Origin: Bosea sp. NBC_00550
GTDB lineage: Bacteria; Pseudomonadota; Alphaproteobacteria; Rhizobiales; Beijerinckiaceae
DNA length: 64,000 bases
Assembly (NCBI RefSeq): GCF_026020075.1
Contig: NZ_CP102772.1
Span: 5,623,191-5,687,190, forward strand
Direction: 5' to 3'
This document shows positions 38,054 through 48,900 of this stretch, piece by piece. Made by a program: the position numbers and the translations under genes. The notes below the pieces were generated by a model, which ran no database searches, was not told the origin of the DNA, and saw only the letters and a program-made list of their open reading frames with translations. The first letter of the stretch is position 1; the number at the start of each line of letters is the position of its first letter.

Positions 38054-38782
38054 TCAGGGCTTGCGCCGCGCTCCGACGAGAAACTCGCGATTGCCGTCGC
38101 CGCCTTCGATCGGGGAGGGGATCGGTCCTTCGACGGTGAAGCCCAGCGTGCCGAACAGCGCGACGATGTCGTCGCAGACTTGCTGCTGGATCGCCTCGTC
38201 CCGGACGATGCCCTTCTTGAGCGCCGCCCGTCCGGCCTCGAATTGCGGCTTGATCAGCGCCGCGATCCCGGCTTGCGGCACGAGCAAGGCCGCAACCGCC
38301 GGCAGGACGAGCTTGAGCGAGATGAAGCTGACATCGATGGCGGCGAGGGCTGGCATTTCCGGCATAGCCTCCGGCGCCAGCGTGCGAATGTCCTGACCCT
38401 CGAAACTCGTCACCCGCGGATTTGCGCGCAGCGAAGCGTGGAGCTGGTCGCGGCCGACATCGACGGCGACGACATGGCGCGCGCCGCGCTTCAGTAGAAG
38501 ATCGGTGAAGCCGCCGGTCGACGACCCGACATCCAGGCAGACCTGCCCGGCCGGATCGAAGCCGAAGGCATCGAGCGCGCCTGCCAATTTCAGGCCGCCG
38601 CGTGAGACGTAAGGATGCGGCGCCTCGGCCGTCAGCGCAGCATCCCGCGCCACCATCTCCGAGGCCTTCCGCACCGGCTGACCATTGGCGCTGACCAGCC
38701 CGGCAGCTATCGCAGCCTGCGCCCGCGCCCGGCTTTCGAAGAAGCCGCGTTCGACGAGCAACTGGTCCGCGCGGCTCTTCAT
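38054..38782 (-). CDS. tlyA: TlyA-family rRNA 2'-O-methyltransferase
   Basis: A 242-residue TlyA protein: an S4 RNA-binding domain (about 5-65, with RADQLLVERGFFESRARAQAAI) and an FtsJ-type SAM domain with CLDVGSSTGGFTDLLLKRGA, VDVGRDQLH and the KPQFEAGR motif. In mycobacteria TlyA 2'-O-methylates 16S and 23S rRNA cytidines; others are called hemolysins. Alphaproteobacteria often carry it next to dxs, as here (197 bp apart, same strand). Confidence 0.92.
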   Translation of the reverse strand: MKSRADQLLVERGFFESRARAQAAIAAGLVSANGQPVRKASEMVARDAALTAEAPHPYVSRGGLKLAGALDAFGFDPAGQVCLDVGSSTGGFTDLLLKRGARHVVAVDVGRDQLHASLRANPRVTSFEGQDIRTLAPEAMPEMPALAAIDVSFISLKLVLPAVAALLVPQAGIAALIKPQFEAGRAALKKGIVRDEAIQQQVCDDIVALFGTLGFTVEGPIPSPIEGGDGNREFLVGARRKP

Positions 38783-38818
38783 CGCGATCCGCCCGCGCCG
38801 GCGCGGCTTTCTCTCCAG

Positions 38819-38939
38819 CCCTCATCCTGAGGAGCCATTTCGCCAGAAATGGCGTCTCGAAGGATGCTCCAGATGGTTCCGGAGTTTCCTGGAGCATCCT
38901 TCGAGACGCGATCCTCCGGATCGCTCCTCAGGATGAGGG
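38819..38939. repeat. Family C nested palindromic repeat
   Basis: Outer arms CCCTCATCCTGAGGAG and CTCCTCAGGATGAGGG; inner arms CGTCTCGAAGGATGCTCC and GGAGCATCCTTCGAGACG. The apex is about 20 nt. It is the same design as family A with different sequence, and lies in the gap between dxs and tlyA. Confidence 0.85.
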
Positions 38940-38979
38940 CTGAAGGGGGCGAGACCACTGCCATGGCTGTCGGCCTGAA

Positions 38980-40890
38980 TCAGGCGCGCTTGACGACGCT
39001 TGGCGCTCCGAGCGCGCCATCGACGGCAGCGACGATGCCGCCGGCGTCGAGCCCAGCGGCGGCATACATCGCGTCCGGCTTGTCATGATCCTGGAAGACG
39101 TCCGGCAGTGTCAGCGTCCGCACCTTCAAGCCGGTATCGAGCGCGCCGTTGCGGGCGAGCAGATGCAGCACATGGCTGCCGAAGCCGCCGACCGAGCCTT
39201 CCTCGATCGTGATCAGGATCTCGTGCTCGCGGGCGAGCTTAAGGATCAGCGACTCGTCGAGCGGCTTGGCGAAGCGCGCATCCGCGACCGTGGTCGAAAG
39301 CCCGCGCTGCGCCAGCAGATCGGCCGCCTTCAACGCTTCGGCGAGGCGCGTGCCGAGCGAGAGCAACGCGATCCGCGTTCCCTCCCGCACGATGCGGCCC
39401 TTGCCGATCTCCAGGGGCATGCCGACGTCGGGAATTTCGACGCCGACGCCCTCGCCGCGCGGATAGCGGAAGGCGATCGGCCCTTCGTCATAGGCTGCGG
39501 CGGTCGCGACCATATGGGTCAGCTCCGCTTCGTCGGCCGCGGCCATCACCACCATGTCCGGCAGGCAGGCGAGATAGGCGACGTCGAAGGAGCCGGCATG
39601 GGTCGCGCCATCGGCGCCGACGAGCCCGGCCCGGTCGAGCGCGAAGCGCACCGGCAGCTTCTGGATCGCCACGTCATGGACGATCTGGTCGTAGGCGCGC
39701 TGCATGAAGGTCGAGTAGATCGCGACGAAGGGCTTGTAGCCTTCGGTGGCGAGCCCGGCCGCGAAGGTCACCGCGTGCTGCTCGGCGATCCCGACATCGA
39801 AGGTGCGGCCGGGGAATTCCTTCCCGAAGGCATCGAGCCCGGTGCCGGATGGCATGGCGGCGGTGACGGCGACGATCTTGTCGTCCTCCCGCGCCTCCTT
39901 CATCAGGGCATTGGCGAAGACGCCGGTATAGCTCGGCGCATTCGCCGGGGCCTTGGCCTGCAGGCCGGTGATGGGGTCGAACTTGACGACGCCGTGATAT
40001 TTGTCGGCGCTGGCCTCGGCCGGGGCATAGCCCTTGCCCTTCTGCGTCACGACATGGACGAGGATCGGCCCGTTGCCGGCGTCGCGGACATTGCGCAGCA
40101 CCGGCAGCAGATGGTCGAGATTATGCCCGTCGATCGGCCCGACATAGTAGAAGCCGAGCTCCTCGAACATCGTCCCGCCCGTCCAGAAACCGCGGGCGTA
40201 TTCTTCGGTGCGCTTGGCCTTGTCGTGGAAGAAGCGCGGCAGCCTCTCGGCGAGCTGCTTGGCGACCTCGCGCAGCGAGCGATAGGTCCGGCCCGAGACG
40301 AGCCGCGCGAGATAAGCCGACATCGCGCCGACCGGGGGGGCGATCGACATGTCGTTGTCGTTGAGGATGACGATCAGGCGCGAGCCGAGCGCGCCGGCAT
40401 TGTTCATCGCCTCATAGGCCATGCCGGCCGACATCGCGCCGTCGCCGATCACGGCGATGACATTGTTGCCCTCGCCCTTGAGATCGCGCCCGACGGCCAT
40501 GCCGAGCCCGGCCGAGATCGAGGTCGAGGAATGGGCGGCGCCGAACGGGTCGTAGGCGCTCTCGGAGCGCTTGGTGAAGCCGGAGAGCCCGCCCGGCTGG
40601 CGCAGCGTGCGGATGCGCTCGCGCCGCCCGGTCAGGATCTTGTGCGGATAGGCCTGGTGGCCGACATCCCAGATCAGCCGGTCGCGCGGCGTGTCGAAGA
40701 CATGGTGCAGCGCGACGGTCAGTTCGACCACGCCGAGCCCCGCGCCGAGATGCCCGCCCGTCACGGAAACGGCGTCGATCGTCTCCAGCCGCAGCTCGTC
40801 GGCGACCTGTCGAAGCTGTGCATCGTCGAGCGCCCGCAGATCGGCGGAGTCGTGGATCGTGTCGAGGAGCGGCGTGGCGGGGCGGGGCAC
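38980..40890 (-). CDS. dxs: 1-deoxy-D-xylulose-5-phosphate synthase
   Basis: First step of the MEP isoprenoid pathway: pyruvate plus glyceraldehyde-3-phosphate to DXP, thiamine-diphosphate-dependent. 636 residues. N-terminal [27 protein letters not shown]-binding [15 protein letters not shown] with the downstream NDN, then [15 protein letters not shown] in the central domain and [12 protein letters not shown] at the C-terminus. Start is a GTG at 40890, where homology begins; a longer frame upstream is unlikely coding. dxs and tlyA are adjacent, with tlyA on the same strand. Confidence 0.95.
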   Translation of the reverse strand: MPRPATPLLDTIHDSADLRALDDAQLRQVADELRLETIDAVSVTGGHLGAGLGVVELTVALHHVFDTPRDRLIWDVGHQAYPHKILTGRRERIRTLRQPGGLSGFTKRSESAYDPFGAAHSSTSISAGLGMAVGRDLKGEGNNVIAVIGDGAMSAGMAYEAMNNAGALGSRLIVILNDNDMSIAPPVGAMSAYLARLVSGRTYRSLREVAKQLAERLPRFFHDKAKRTEEYARGFWTGGTMFEELGFYYVGPIDGHNLDHLLPVLRNVRDAGNGPILVHVVTQKGKGYAPAEASADKYHGVVKFDPITGLQAKAPANAPSYTGVFANALMKEAREDDKIVAVTAAMPSGTGLDAFGKEFPGRTFDVGIAEQHAVTFAAGLATEGYKPFVAIYSTFMQRAYDQIVHDVAIQKLPVRFALDRAGLVGADGATHAGSFDVAYLACLPDMVVMAAADEAELTHMVATAAAYDEGPIAFRYPRGEGVGVEIPDVGMPLEIGKGRIVREGTRIALLSLGTRLAEALKAADLLAQRGLSTTVADARFAKPLDESLILKLAREHEILITIEEGSVGGFGSHVLHLLARNGALDTGLKVRTLTLPDVFQDHDKPDAMYAAAGLDAGGIVAAVDGALGAPSVVKRA

Positions 40891-41071
40891 GAGGGTGTCT
40901 GATCCTTCGCTGAGACGATCTGGAAATAGAGCCTGCGCGGCGCGCTGGCAAACGGGGGGCGGGATTCCATTTTGATTCCCGAAGGGTGTCCTCCTCTTCC
41001 CACGAAACGGGTGGTTCCGGTGCCGGCAAGGCGTTTCAGTGTCCGCAGACCGTTTTCGAGGACACCGTTCG

Positions 41072-42301
41072 ATGCAACAGACCGATACCACACCGCTGCC
41101 GGCGGCATTCAGACGCATCGGCTGGTCCAATCTCTTCGCACAGTTCTCGGAGCAGATTGCGCTGGCCGCGGCACCTCTGGCCGCGGTTCTCCTGCTCGCG
41201 GCCGGGCCGGCCGAGACAGGCTGGCTGCAGACGGCGCAGACCTTGCCCTTTCTCCTGCTGTCCATTCCCGCCGGGCTGATGGTCGATCGCGCCTCGCGGC
41301 GCCGGCTCATGGTCGGCACGGAAGCGTTGCGCGCGGTGTCCTTGCTGGCGATCCCGCTGCTGCTTGCCGCGGGCAGCCTCAACCTGACCTGGCTCGCCGT
41401 GCTCGGCGCGCTCGGCGCCATCGGCACGGTCTGCTACAGCGTGGCGGCGCCGGCCTTCGTTCCCTCCGTGGTGCCCCGCGCGCGGCTTGCCGACGCCAAT
41501 CGCTGGCTGGAGCTGGCGCGCAGCGCCGCCTATGCCGGCGGCCCTGCGCTCGGCGGGGCGCTCGTCGGATGGATCGGCGTATCGACGGCCTATGGCCTCG
41601 CCGCCGGGCTCTCGATCCTCGCCGCGCTCCTGCTGGCCGGTCTACCAAAGGATGAAGCGCCGTCCGGCCCGCGGCGCGACCTGCTCGATGATCTGAAGGA
41701 GGGCGCGCGTTTCGTCGCCGGCCACGACCTGCTCAGGCCGATCCTGATGACGGCGGTCTTCTTCAATATCTCCTGGTTCATCTTCCAGGCGGTCTACGTC
41801 GCCTATGCCATTCAGAATCTCGGCCTCAGCGCGACCCAGGTTGGCGTGACCCTCGGCATCTACGGCGCGGGCATGATCGTCGGCGCCGTCCTCGCGCCCG
41901 CCATCGCACGGCAGGTTTCCTTCGGGACGCTGATCCTGCTCGGACCATTCGCCGGCCTCTGCGCGGCCGGCGTGATGCTCGCGACGCTCTGGGTTCCGTC
42001 GGTTTATCTGGTCGGCGCGAGCTTCTTCCTGTTCGGCGTCGGGCCGATCATCTGGACGATCTCGACGATGACATTGCGGCAGGCGGTGACCCCCAACGCG
42101 ATGCTCGGCCGCGTGTCGGCCCTGATCATGACGGCGACCTTTGGCGCGCGGCCGGTGGGCGCCGCGATTGGCGCCTCCGTGGCGGCGCATCTCGGCATCT
42201 CGGCCTGTCTTGCCCTGGCGACCGCAGGTTTCCTGATCCAATTGCTCGTGATCGGCTTTTCGCGGGTCCCGCGCCTACGGGACATTTCCGAGGCGGCCTG
42301 A
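41072..42301 (+). CDS. MFS transporter (DHA3-like)
   Basis: A 409-residue major facilitator with about 12 helices. It opens with [18 protein letters not shown] and has [12 protein letters not shown] between helices 2 and 3, like DHA3-type exporters of the enterobactin/macrolide group. The substrate is not inferable. It is divergent from dxs and transcribed toward a family A repeat and the pirin gene. Together with pirin it separates xseB from dxs, two genes often kept close in related bacteria. Confidence 0.88.
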   Translation: MQQTDTTPLPAAFRRIGWSNLFAQFSEQIALAAAPLAAVLLLAAGPAETGWLQTAQTLPFLLLSIPAGLMVDRASRRRLMVGTEALRAVSLLAIPLLLAAGSLNLTWLAVLGALGAIGTVCYSVAAPAFVPSVVPRARLADANRWLELARSAAYAGGPALGGALVGWIGVSTAYGLAAGLSILAALLLAGLPKDEAPSGPRRDLLDDLKEGARFVAGHDLLRPILMTAVFFNISWFIFQAVYVAYAIQNLGLSATQVGVTLGIYGAGMIVGAVLAPAIARQVSFGTLILLGPFAGLCAAGVMLATLWVPSVYLVGASFFLFGVGPIIWTISTMTLRQAVTPNAMLGRVSALIMTATFGARPVGAAIGASVAAHLGISACLALATAGFLIQLLVIGFSRVPRLRDISEAA

Positions 42302-42320
42302 GCCTGTGGCGCATCCTCTG

Positions 42321-42470
42321 CCGTCATTCCGGGGCAGGCCGCAGGCCTGAGCCTGGAACCCAGAACCGATGCGGCTATGAGTTCGAGCGATGGCCCCACC
42401 GCGTCCTTCTTGGAAGGGGCGTCGGTTCTGGGTTCCGGGCTCGATCCTTCTGATCGCCCCGGAATGACGG
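42321..42470. repeat. Family A nested palindromic repeat, copy 5
   Basis: Outer arms CCGTCATTCCGGGGC / GCCCCGGAATGACGG; inner arms GGAACCCAGAACCGA and TCGGTTCTGGGTTCC. The unique apex is about 45 nt. It lies between the convergent MFS and pirin genes. Confidence 0.88.
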
Positions 42471-42507
42471 CGCATAAGCCATCGGTTGGTGTAAAAGGCC
42501 GACTGTT

Positions 42508-43428
42508 TCAGCCCTCGGGCAGCGGGATGAACTCGCTCTCGTCGCCGGGGACGGTATCGAAGCGGCCGGTTTTCCACTCATCCTTGGCTTGTTCGATGCG
42601 TTCCTTCGATGAGGAGACGAAGTTCCACCAGATATGGCGCGGCCCGTCCATCGGCTCGCCGCCGACGATCATCACCCGGCTCTGGTCGATGGCGAGGATC
42701 GAGATGCGGTCGCCCGGCTTGAAGACGAGGAGCTGGCCGGCGCCGAATTCCTCGCCGGCGATGTCGACCTTGCCCGAGACGATGTAGATCGCGCGCTCGC
42801 CATAGTCGGGGTCGAGCGGCAGGATCGCGCCCGGCGACAGCACGGCCTCGGCATAGAGCGCGTCCCAGGGAAACTTCACCGGCGAGGTCTGGCCATAGGC
42901 CGAGCCCATGATCAGGCTGATCCGCTTTCCGCCTTCGACGATCCTCGGCAGTTCGGGCGCGCCGTGATGCACGAATTCCGGCGCGACCTCCTCATGCGTC
43001 TTCGGCAAGGCGAGCCAAGCCTGGATGCCGTAGAGCTTCGGGCCGGTGGCTCGGGCTTCCATTCCGGTACGCTCGGAATGGACGATGCCGCGCCCGGCCG
43101 TCATCAGGTTGACCGCGCCGGGCTTGATGGCGAGCGCCGTGCCGAGCGAGTCGCGATGCATGATCTCGCCGTCGAAGAGATAGGTGACGGTCGAGAGCCC
43201 GATATGCGGGTGCGGACGAACGTCGAGCCCCTCGCCGAGATGGAATTCGGCCGGCCCCATCTGGTCGAAGAAGATGAACGGGCCGACCATGCGCTGGCCG
43301 ATCGCCGGCAAGGCGCGCCGGACCTGGAAGCCGCCGAGATCATGCGTGCGTGGCACGATCACCTTTTCGATCGCCTCGCAGGAGCGGGCATCGCCCAGGA
43401 TCGGATCATCGGCGGGCAGTTGCGACAT
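42508..43428 (-). CDS. Pirin-family protein
   Basis: A 306-residue bicupin. The metal site residues are H73 and H75 in RPHPHIGL and H117 and E119 in IVHSERTG, the usual pirin Fe ligands. The C-terminal cupin has DPDYGERAIYIVSGKVDIAGEEF. Pirins act as redox sensors or quercetinase-like dioxygenases; the role in bacteria is often unknown. It is downstream of xseB on the same strand with a 129-bp gap. Confidence 0.9.
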   Translation of the reverse strand: MSQLPADDPILGDARSCEAIEKVIVPRTHDLGGFQVRRALPAIGQRMVGPFIFFDQMGPAEFHLGEGLDVRPHPHIGLSTVTYLFDGEIMHRDSLGTALAIKPGAVNLMTAGRGIVHSERTGMEARATGPKLYGIQAWLALPKTHEEVAPEFVHHGAPELPRIVEGGKRISLIMGSAYGQTSPVKFPWDALYAEAVLSPGAILPLDPDYGERAIYIVSGKVDIAGEEFGAGQLLVFKPGDRISILAIDQSRVMIVGGEPMDGPRHIWWNFVSSSKERIEQAKDEWKTGRFDTVPGDESEFIPLPEG

Positions 43429-43557
43429 GGCGGCCTCCTTGGTCAGGCCGAAGCCTGATCCCGTTCGGGCCGCCGGGCAAGCCGGCAGGTTGCAACCGGC
43501 CGTTGGCGGGCGCGCAATGTCGAGGCGCCCGCGTGGAAGCCGCGCCTCGGGCCGCGT

Positions 43558-43827
43558 TTAGTTGTCGACGTCGAGCGGCGTGGTACCCGTCGGCTTGCCG
43601 TCGGCGCCGAGCGTGATGCGCTCGATACGGGCTTCGGCCTGCTTCAGAAGTGCGTCGCAACGCACCTTCAGCGCCTCGCCGCGCGTGTAGATCGCGATCG
43701 ATTCCTCGAGCGGCACGTCGCCGCGCTCCAGCCGCGCAACGATGCCTTCGAGCTCCTTCATCGCAGCCTCGAAGGGCAGGGCCGCGACATCGGCATTGGA
43801 GTTGTCTTGCGTTTTGTCTTGGCTCAC
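43558..43827 (-). CDS. xseB: Exodeoxyribonuclease VII small subunit
   Basis: An 89-residue coiled-coil subunit that assembles with XseA to degrade single-stranded [40 protein letters not shown] is the family core. I chose GTG 43827 (then SQDKTQ), which follows AGAGGAATCGGGTCC; no ATG sits near. In many alphaproteobacteria xseB lies close to dxs; here an MFS and a pirin gene intervene. Confidence 0.92.
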   Translation of the reverse strand: MSQDKTQDNSNADVAALPFEAAMKELEGIVARLERGDVPLEESIAIYTRGEALKVRCDALLKQAEARIERITLGADGKPTGTTPLDVDN

Positions 43828-43926
43828 GGACCCGATTCCTCTTTGCGGCAAGCTTATCGGCCGGAGCGCGCTCCGCCGCAACCCGGGAATGGATCGAGCG
43901 ACCGTCGGTTTGACACGGAACTAGGC

Positions 43927-44073
43927 CGTCATTCCGGGGTGGGCCGCAGGCCCGAGCCCGGAAGCCATGAACACGACGGCAGATCAGATGGTGCTGTCGA
44001 TCGGCGAGCTTACCCGTCCAACCGGTGTTCATGGGTTCCGGGCTCTTCGCTGACGCGAAGCCTCGGAATGACC
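43927..44073. repeat. Family A repeat, copy 6 (variant inner arms)
   Basis: Outer arms CCGTCATTCCGGGG / CCTCGGAATGACCGG; inner arms GGAAGCCATGAACAC / GTGTTCATGGGTTCC, shared with copy 3 at 33910. It lies between xseB and the Lrp gene. Confidence 0.8.
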
Positions 44074-44114
44074 GGGTGGTTCTTGGAAACGCGAATTTAC
44101 AATAGCCGCCGGAT

Positions 44115-44585
44115 TCAGACCGGCAGCGCGGACGTCTTCTTGATCGTGCGCAGCGTCAGCGTCGACTGCACGCGGGTGACGCCCGGCAGCTGCGTGATGA
44201 TGTCGGTGTGGATGCGCTCGAAATCGGCGCTGTCGCGATAGATCACCCGCATCAGATAGTCGTGCGCGCCGGCGAGCAGGTGGCATTCCAGGATTTCCGG
44301 CAGGCTCTGCACGGCCTGCTCGAAGCTCTCCAGCGAGGCGCGGCCCTGCTGGTCCAGCGTGACGAAGACGAAGGCCGTGCCGGGGAAGCCCGCGATCTTG
44401 TCGTCGAGCATCATCGCATAGCCGCGGATCAGGCCGCTTTCCTCGAGCTGTCGCACGCGCCGCAGGCAGGCCGAGGGCGAGAGATGCACCTTCTCGGCGA
44501 GGTCGGAATTGGTGATGCGGCCATCCTGCTGGAGAATCCGCAGGATGGAGCGGTCGCGTGAATCGAGCTCGATCGTCATGGTCAC
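44115..44585 (-). CDS. Lrp/AsnC-family regulator
   Basis: A 156-residue feast/famine regulator. The HTH region (about 10-55) has RSILRILQQDGRITNSDLAEKVHLSPSACLRRV and a following LEESGLIRGY. The C-terminal RAM domain has ECHLLAGAHDYLMRVIYRD and LTLRTIKKT. I prefer GTG 44585, which has GGGAGG 8 nt ahead; ATG 44579 is the alternative. The position downstream of a phosphatase gene does not reveal the target. An inverted repeat upstream is a candidate autoregulatory site. Confidence 0.9.
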   Translation of the reverse strand: MTMTIELDSRDRSILRILQQDGRITNSDLAEKVHLSPSACLRRVRQLEESGLIRGYAMMLDDKIAGFPGTAFVFVTLDQQGRASLESFEQAVQSLPEILECHLLAGAHDYLMRVIYRDSADFERIHTDIITQLPGVTRVQSTLTLRTIKKTSALPV

Positions 44586-44599
44586 GGTAGAAACCTCCC

Positions 44600-44627
44600 G
44601 CGTGATGCATCGTCGCAAAATTCACGC
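44600..44627. promoter_or_regulatory. Inverted repeat upstream of the Lrp gene
   Basis: GCGTGA (44600-44605) and TCACGC (44622-44627) are inverted across 16 nt, 15 nt before the chosen GTG. It suits an Lrp-type dimer site but is short. Direct GATGCA words at 44604 and 44628 also occur. Confidence 0.35.
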
Positions 44628-44727
44628 GATGCAAGCAATCTTCTGCGCCGATATCGAGCCGACGCGCTTCTATCCGCAGCAAGCGTGGCGTGGCGTTGCA
44701 GGAATATGCGCAGGCCGAACGGCCCGT

Positions 44728-45291
44728 TCAGGTCAGCGGCATCGCGAAAGGCGTGCCCTCGAACGCATCGGCGCCGCGTCCGATTCGCTCGATCGCGCGG
44801 ATCATCCGGCCATCGCGGCCAAGCGTTGCATCGGCGAGAGCGACAAGCCTGACATTAGGCGTCGCCGAAGGGGCGGCGGTCCGCAATGCGTCGGCAACCT
44901 CCTCCTCGTCGCGCTCGGGGCTGATGGCGCAGGCCGCGATATAGGCGGCGGCGGTGGAGCGGCTGATGCCTGCCCAACAATGGATCACCATCGGCGCCTC
45001 ACGGTCCCAATTCCGCACGAAGGCGAGGAAGCGCCCGATATGGTCCTGGCCGGCGAGGACATGGCCGTCCAGGGGCTGGTTGATGTCGGACATGCCGAGA
45101 AAGAGATGGCGGCTCTCCGCGATGCCGGCAGGGCGCTCGACGACGGAGCCGACATTGATCAGGGTCACGAGATGGCGGGCGCGGACGGCGGCGACGGTCT
45201 CGCTGAGCCTGGATAGCGGGGAAACATGAAGGCTGGGCAAGAGGCCGGCTCCGGGTTCCGCGGCTGGAAACGATGGGACAGACGATAGCAT
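44728..45291 (-). CDS. Tyrosine-phosphatase-like protein
   Basis: A cysteine phosphatase of the PTP/DSP fold. The P-loop is VIHCWAGISRSTAAAY, matching H-C-x5-R-S. The acid region is LGMSDINQPLDG, where the general-acid Asp lies. Many rhizobial relatives of about 170 residues exist without known substrates. I use ATG 45291 (187 residues); a longer frame extends to 45315 and beyond into the divergently read upstream gene, which seems less likely. Start uncertain. Confidence 0.82.
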   Translation of the reverse strand: MLSSVPSFPAAEPGAGLLPSLHVSPLSRLSETVAAVRARHLVTLINVGSVVERPAGIAESRHLFLGMSDINQPLDGHVLAGQDHIGRFLAFVRNWDREAPMVIHCWAGISRSTAAAYIAACAISPERDEEEVADALRTAAPSATPNVRLVALADATLGRDGRMIRAIERIGRGADAFEGTPFAMPLT

Positions 45292-45360
45292 GATCGACAG
45301 CGCCGACGTCTCCATGACATGGAAGCCGCAACCCATCGACCTGTCCTGGCGGCGCTCCCC

Positions 45361-45921
45361 ATGAATCTCTGGTTCCGGCTGATCTGGCTCCTGCTGACGA
45401 CGCGCTTCCGGCCAAAGCTCGCGCTGCCGCGGCAAGCCTCCATCCTGCCCTTCCGGGTCTGGTTCCACGATCTCGACACCAGCCTGCACATGAACAATGG
45501 CCGCTACTGGTCGCTGATGGATCTCGGCCGGCTTGATCTGATGCTGCGCAGCGGGCTGTGGCGGGCGGTGCTGCGCCATGGCTGGCTGCCCGTCGTCAAT
45601 GCCGGCACCATCCGCTTCCGGCGCGAGATGCGCCTGTTCCGGCCGTTCCGGCTGGAAACCAGGATCCTGTGCTGGAGCGAGAACTGGCTCGTGATGCAGC
45701 ATCGTATGCTGATGCATGGGAGCGACGGCAGGGAGATCGTCGCGGCGGTCGCGCTGGTCCGGGCGGCGCTCTACGACAACCGTGCCCGCGCTTATGTCCC
45801 GGTGGCCCGAATCCTGGGCGAGATCGGCGTCGCCGCGACAAGCCCCGAGCCGAGCCCGGAAGTGGTGGCTTTCATTGCCTCCGAAGAAGCGATGCGCAGC
45901 GCCGCCTCGACGGCAGTCTGA
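45361..45921 (+). CDS. Thioesterase-like protein (THEM6/4HBT type)
   Basis: A 186-residue hotdog-fold protein, close to THEM6-like or 4HBT acyl-CoA thioesterases. It has FRVWFHDLDTSLHMNNGRYWSLMDLGRLDLM and NAGTIRFRREMRLFRPF, with the Asp in the helix position used by 4HBT enzymes. The N-terminal MNLWFRLIWLLLTT may anchor it to the membrane. ATG 45361 begins the core; longer frames exist upstream. The stop is 6 nt from the convergent kinase gene. Confidence 0.75.
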   Translation: MNLWFRLIWLLLTTRFRPKLALPRQASILPFRVWFHDLDTSLHMNNGRYWSLMDLGRLDLMLRSGLWRAVLRHGWLPVVNAGTIRFRREMRLFRPFRLETRILCWSENWLVMQHRMLMHGSDGREIVAAVALVRAALYDNRARAYVPVARILGEIGVAATSPEPSPEVVAFIASEEAMRSAASTAV

Positions 45922-45927
45922 ACCCGG

Positions 45928-48900
45928 TTATTCGGCCGCCAGCCTTGTCGCGCGCCATTGCGCCAGCAGGGCGCGCAGCGCCGCAGGCTTCAGCGGCTTG
46001 TTGAGCAGATAGACATCGAGCGCGCTCGCGGCTTCGCGGACATGCGGCGTCCGGTCGGCGGTGAGCAGGATCGCCGGCATCGGCGTCCGGGCCCGTGCGC
46101 GCAGGGCGGTGATGGCTGTCAGCCCGTTGCCGTGGTCGAGATGATAGTCGGCGATCAGCACGTCGGCCTCGCCCTTGCTCCCGACATGCGGCAGCGCCTC
46201 GTCCAGCCCCGGCGCGATCGTGACCTGGCAGCCCCAGCCTTCGAGCAGGCGCTTCATGCCGTCGAGAATGGCGGGCTCGTTGTCGATGACGAGCAGCCGC
46301 ATCCCGGCGAGCTGCCCGGCCGGGGCATTGCGCGGCGCGGCGCCGGTCGCCATCGCGGGCAGCGGCGCGGCGCGCGGCACCAGCACCGAGAAGCGCGAGC
46401 CGCGCCCCGGCGCCGAATCGAGCGTCAGCCCATGGTCGAGCGCACGCGCGATGCGCTGGACGATGGAAAGCCCGAGTCCGAGCCCGCGCGCCACCTTGGC
46501 GCCCTGGTCGAGCCGCTGGAATTCACGGAACACCGTCTTCTGCTTGCTCTGGGGAATGCCGAGACCGGTATCGATGACCTCGACGGCGACCTGATTGCCC
46601 CGTCGCCGGCAGCCGATCAGCACCTTGCCGTTCGGCGTGTACTTGATCGCGTTCGAGATCAGGTTCTGCAGCAGCCGGCGCAGCAGGCGCCGGTCCGAGC
46701 GCAGCGTCAGGCTGGTCGGCATGAATACGAGCTTGAGCCCCTTCTCCTGGGCGCTGGGCTCGAACTCGCGCTGGAGCTGGCGCATCAGCTCGTCGAGCCG
46801 GAAGGAGGACAGTTCCGGCTTGAGTGCTCCGCCGTCGAGGCGCGAGATCTCGAGCAGCGCGGTCAGGATTTCCTCGACGGCGTCGAGCGAGGCGTCGATG
46901 TTCTCGGCGAGGTCCGGGTGGCCTGCCGTGCGGTCTCGCTCGACCAGCGAGGTCGCGTAGAGCCGTGCCGCGTTGAGCGGTTGCAGGATGTCGTGACTCG
47001 CGGCAGCGAGGAAGCGCGTCTTCGAGGCGTTGGCGGCTTCCGCCTCGGCCTTGGCGCGCTGCAGCTCGGCATTGACATGCAGCAGCTCCTCGGTGCGCTC
47101 GGCGACGCGCTTCTCGAGGCTCTCATTGGCGCGTTCGAGTTCCTCCTCGCCGGCGACGGTCTCGGTGATGTCGGTATAGGTCGTGACGAAGCCGCCATCC
47201 GGCAGGGCGTTGGTTCGGACCTCGATCACCTTCTTCGAGGGAAAGAGCTTGAGGCGGACCGGCTCGCGGTCGTTGACGAAGCTCTCCAGCCGCGCCGCCA
47301 TCAGATCGTCCTGCGCGCCGTCGCCATAGGCGCCGCGCGCCGCGTTGAAGCGCACGATCTCGTCGAGCCCCGTGCCGAAACGCACCAGCGAGGGCGGCAG
47401 GTCGTAGAGCTGGATGAAGGCCTGGTTCCAGGCGAGCAGCCTCAGATCGCGGTCGAGCACCGTGATGCCCTGGCCGGCATGGTCGAGGCCGTGCTGCAGG
47501 ATGTCGCGATTGTACTGGAGCGCGGCCGAGGCGTCGTCGAGCAGCTTGAAGGCGGCCTCGGTCGAGAGGTTGCGGCGCTTCAGCAGCAGCGAGAGCACGA
47601 GGCGCGAGGAGGCCGCGCCGATCGCCGAGGAGAGCAGATGCTCGCCGAAGCGCAACAGGTGGATATCGGCGTCGCGGCCGGGTTCGGTGGTTTCGCCGCG
47701 GCCGGTATTGAAGCCGTCGAAGGCGCGCTCGGTGCGCTCCTGGCCGAGATAGCGCGCAATGGTCGACTGCAGCTCGCCCTCGGTGACGCTGGTCCGCCAG
47801 AGCGAGAAGGACTGCGCCATCGTCGCCGGCTGGGATTCGACGAAGGCGTTCGCCTGCAGGCGCTCCATCGCATTGGCGGGCCTCAGCAATGAGAAGCCGA
47901 TATAGGCGAGGATGTTGAGCCCGAGGCTCCAGAACACGCCATGCGGCAGCGCCGGCCAATCCAGGCCGAACAGCGCTTCGGGCCTCAGGCTTTCGGCGCC
48001 GAACGGGCCGTTCGCGATGATCTCGCTCCACCAGCCGCCGGGCAAAGCGAGGCTCGGCATCAGCAGCGTATAGGCCCAGACCAGCGTGCCGATCGTCAGC
48101 CCCGCCACGGCGCCGAGCGCAGTCCCCCGTCGCCAGAGCAGCCCGCCGAAGAAGGCCGGCGCGATCTGCGCCGTCGCCGCGAAGGACAGCAGGCCGATGG
48201 AGACCAGCGCCGCCTCGCCCGAGGCACGGTAATAGACATAGCCGAGCAGGATCACGAGGAAGATGCCGAGGCGGCGGATGATTACGACCTGGGAGCCGAG
48301 ATCGCCGCCGGTGCTGCCGTTTCCATCGCTGCTGCGGTTGAACCGCCGGCCCGCGCGGCTGGGATCGCTCAGCGTGCGCCGCCCGCGGAGCAGCAGGGGC
48401 ATGACGATATGGTTCGAGATCATGATCGCGAGCGCGACGGAGGCGACGATCACCATCGCCGTCGCCGCCGAGAGCCCACCGACGAAGACGAGGAGCGCGA
48501 TCACCCCGGCTTCGCGCTGCAGCGGCAGCAGCAGGACGGTCATGTCGCGGTCGATGCCGCTGCCGGGGATGAGGATCTCGCCGGCCGCCGCCAGCGGCAG
48601 CACGAACAGGTTGATCAGCACGAGATAGAGCGGGAACATCCAGGCCGCCCGCCGCACGTCGCGGACGTCGCGGTTCTCGACGATCGTCATGTGGAACTGG
48701 CGCGCCAGCAGCAGCGCCGCACAGCTCGACAGCAGGGTCAGCGTCAGGAAGTTCGGCCAGCTCGATGTCCGCTCCCAGATCGGCGGCATGCCGGACGGCG
48801 GCTTGGCGGCCTGGGAGAGCAGGTCGCCCGGCCCGCCGAACAGCCCGTAGACGATGAAGAAGCCGAGAACGAGGAAGGCGACGAGCTTGATCAGCGACTC

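Noticed and set aside
40891..41427. N-terminal extension of dxs by about 180 residues
   Set aside because: Homology begins at the GTG 40890; the extension overlaps the divergent MFS gene and has no domain.
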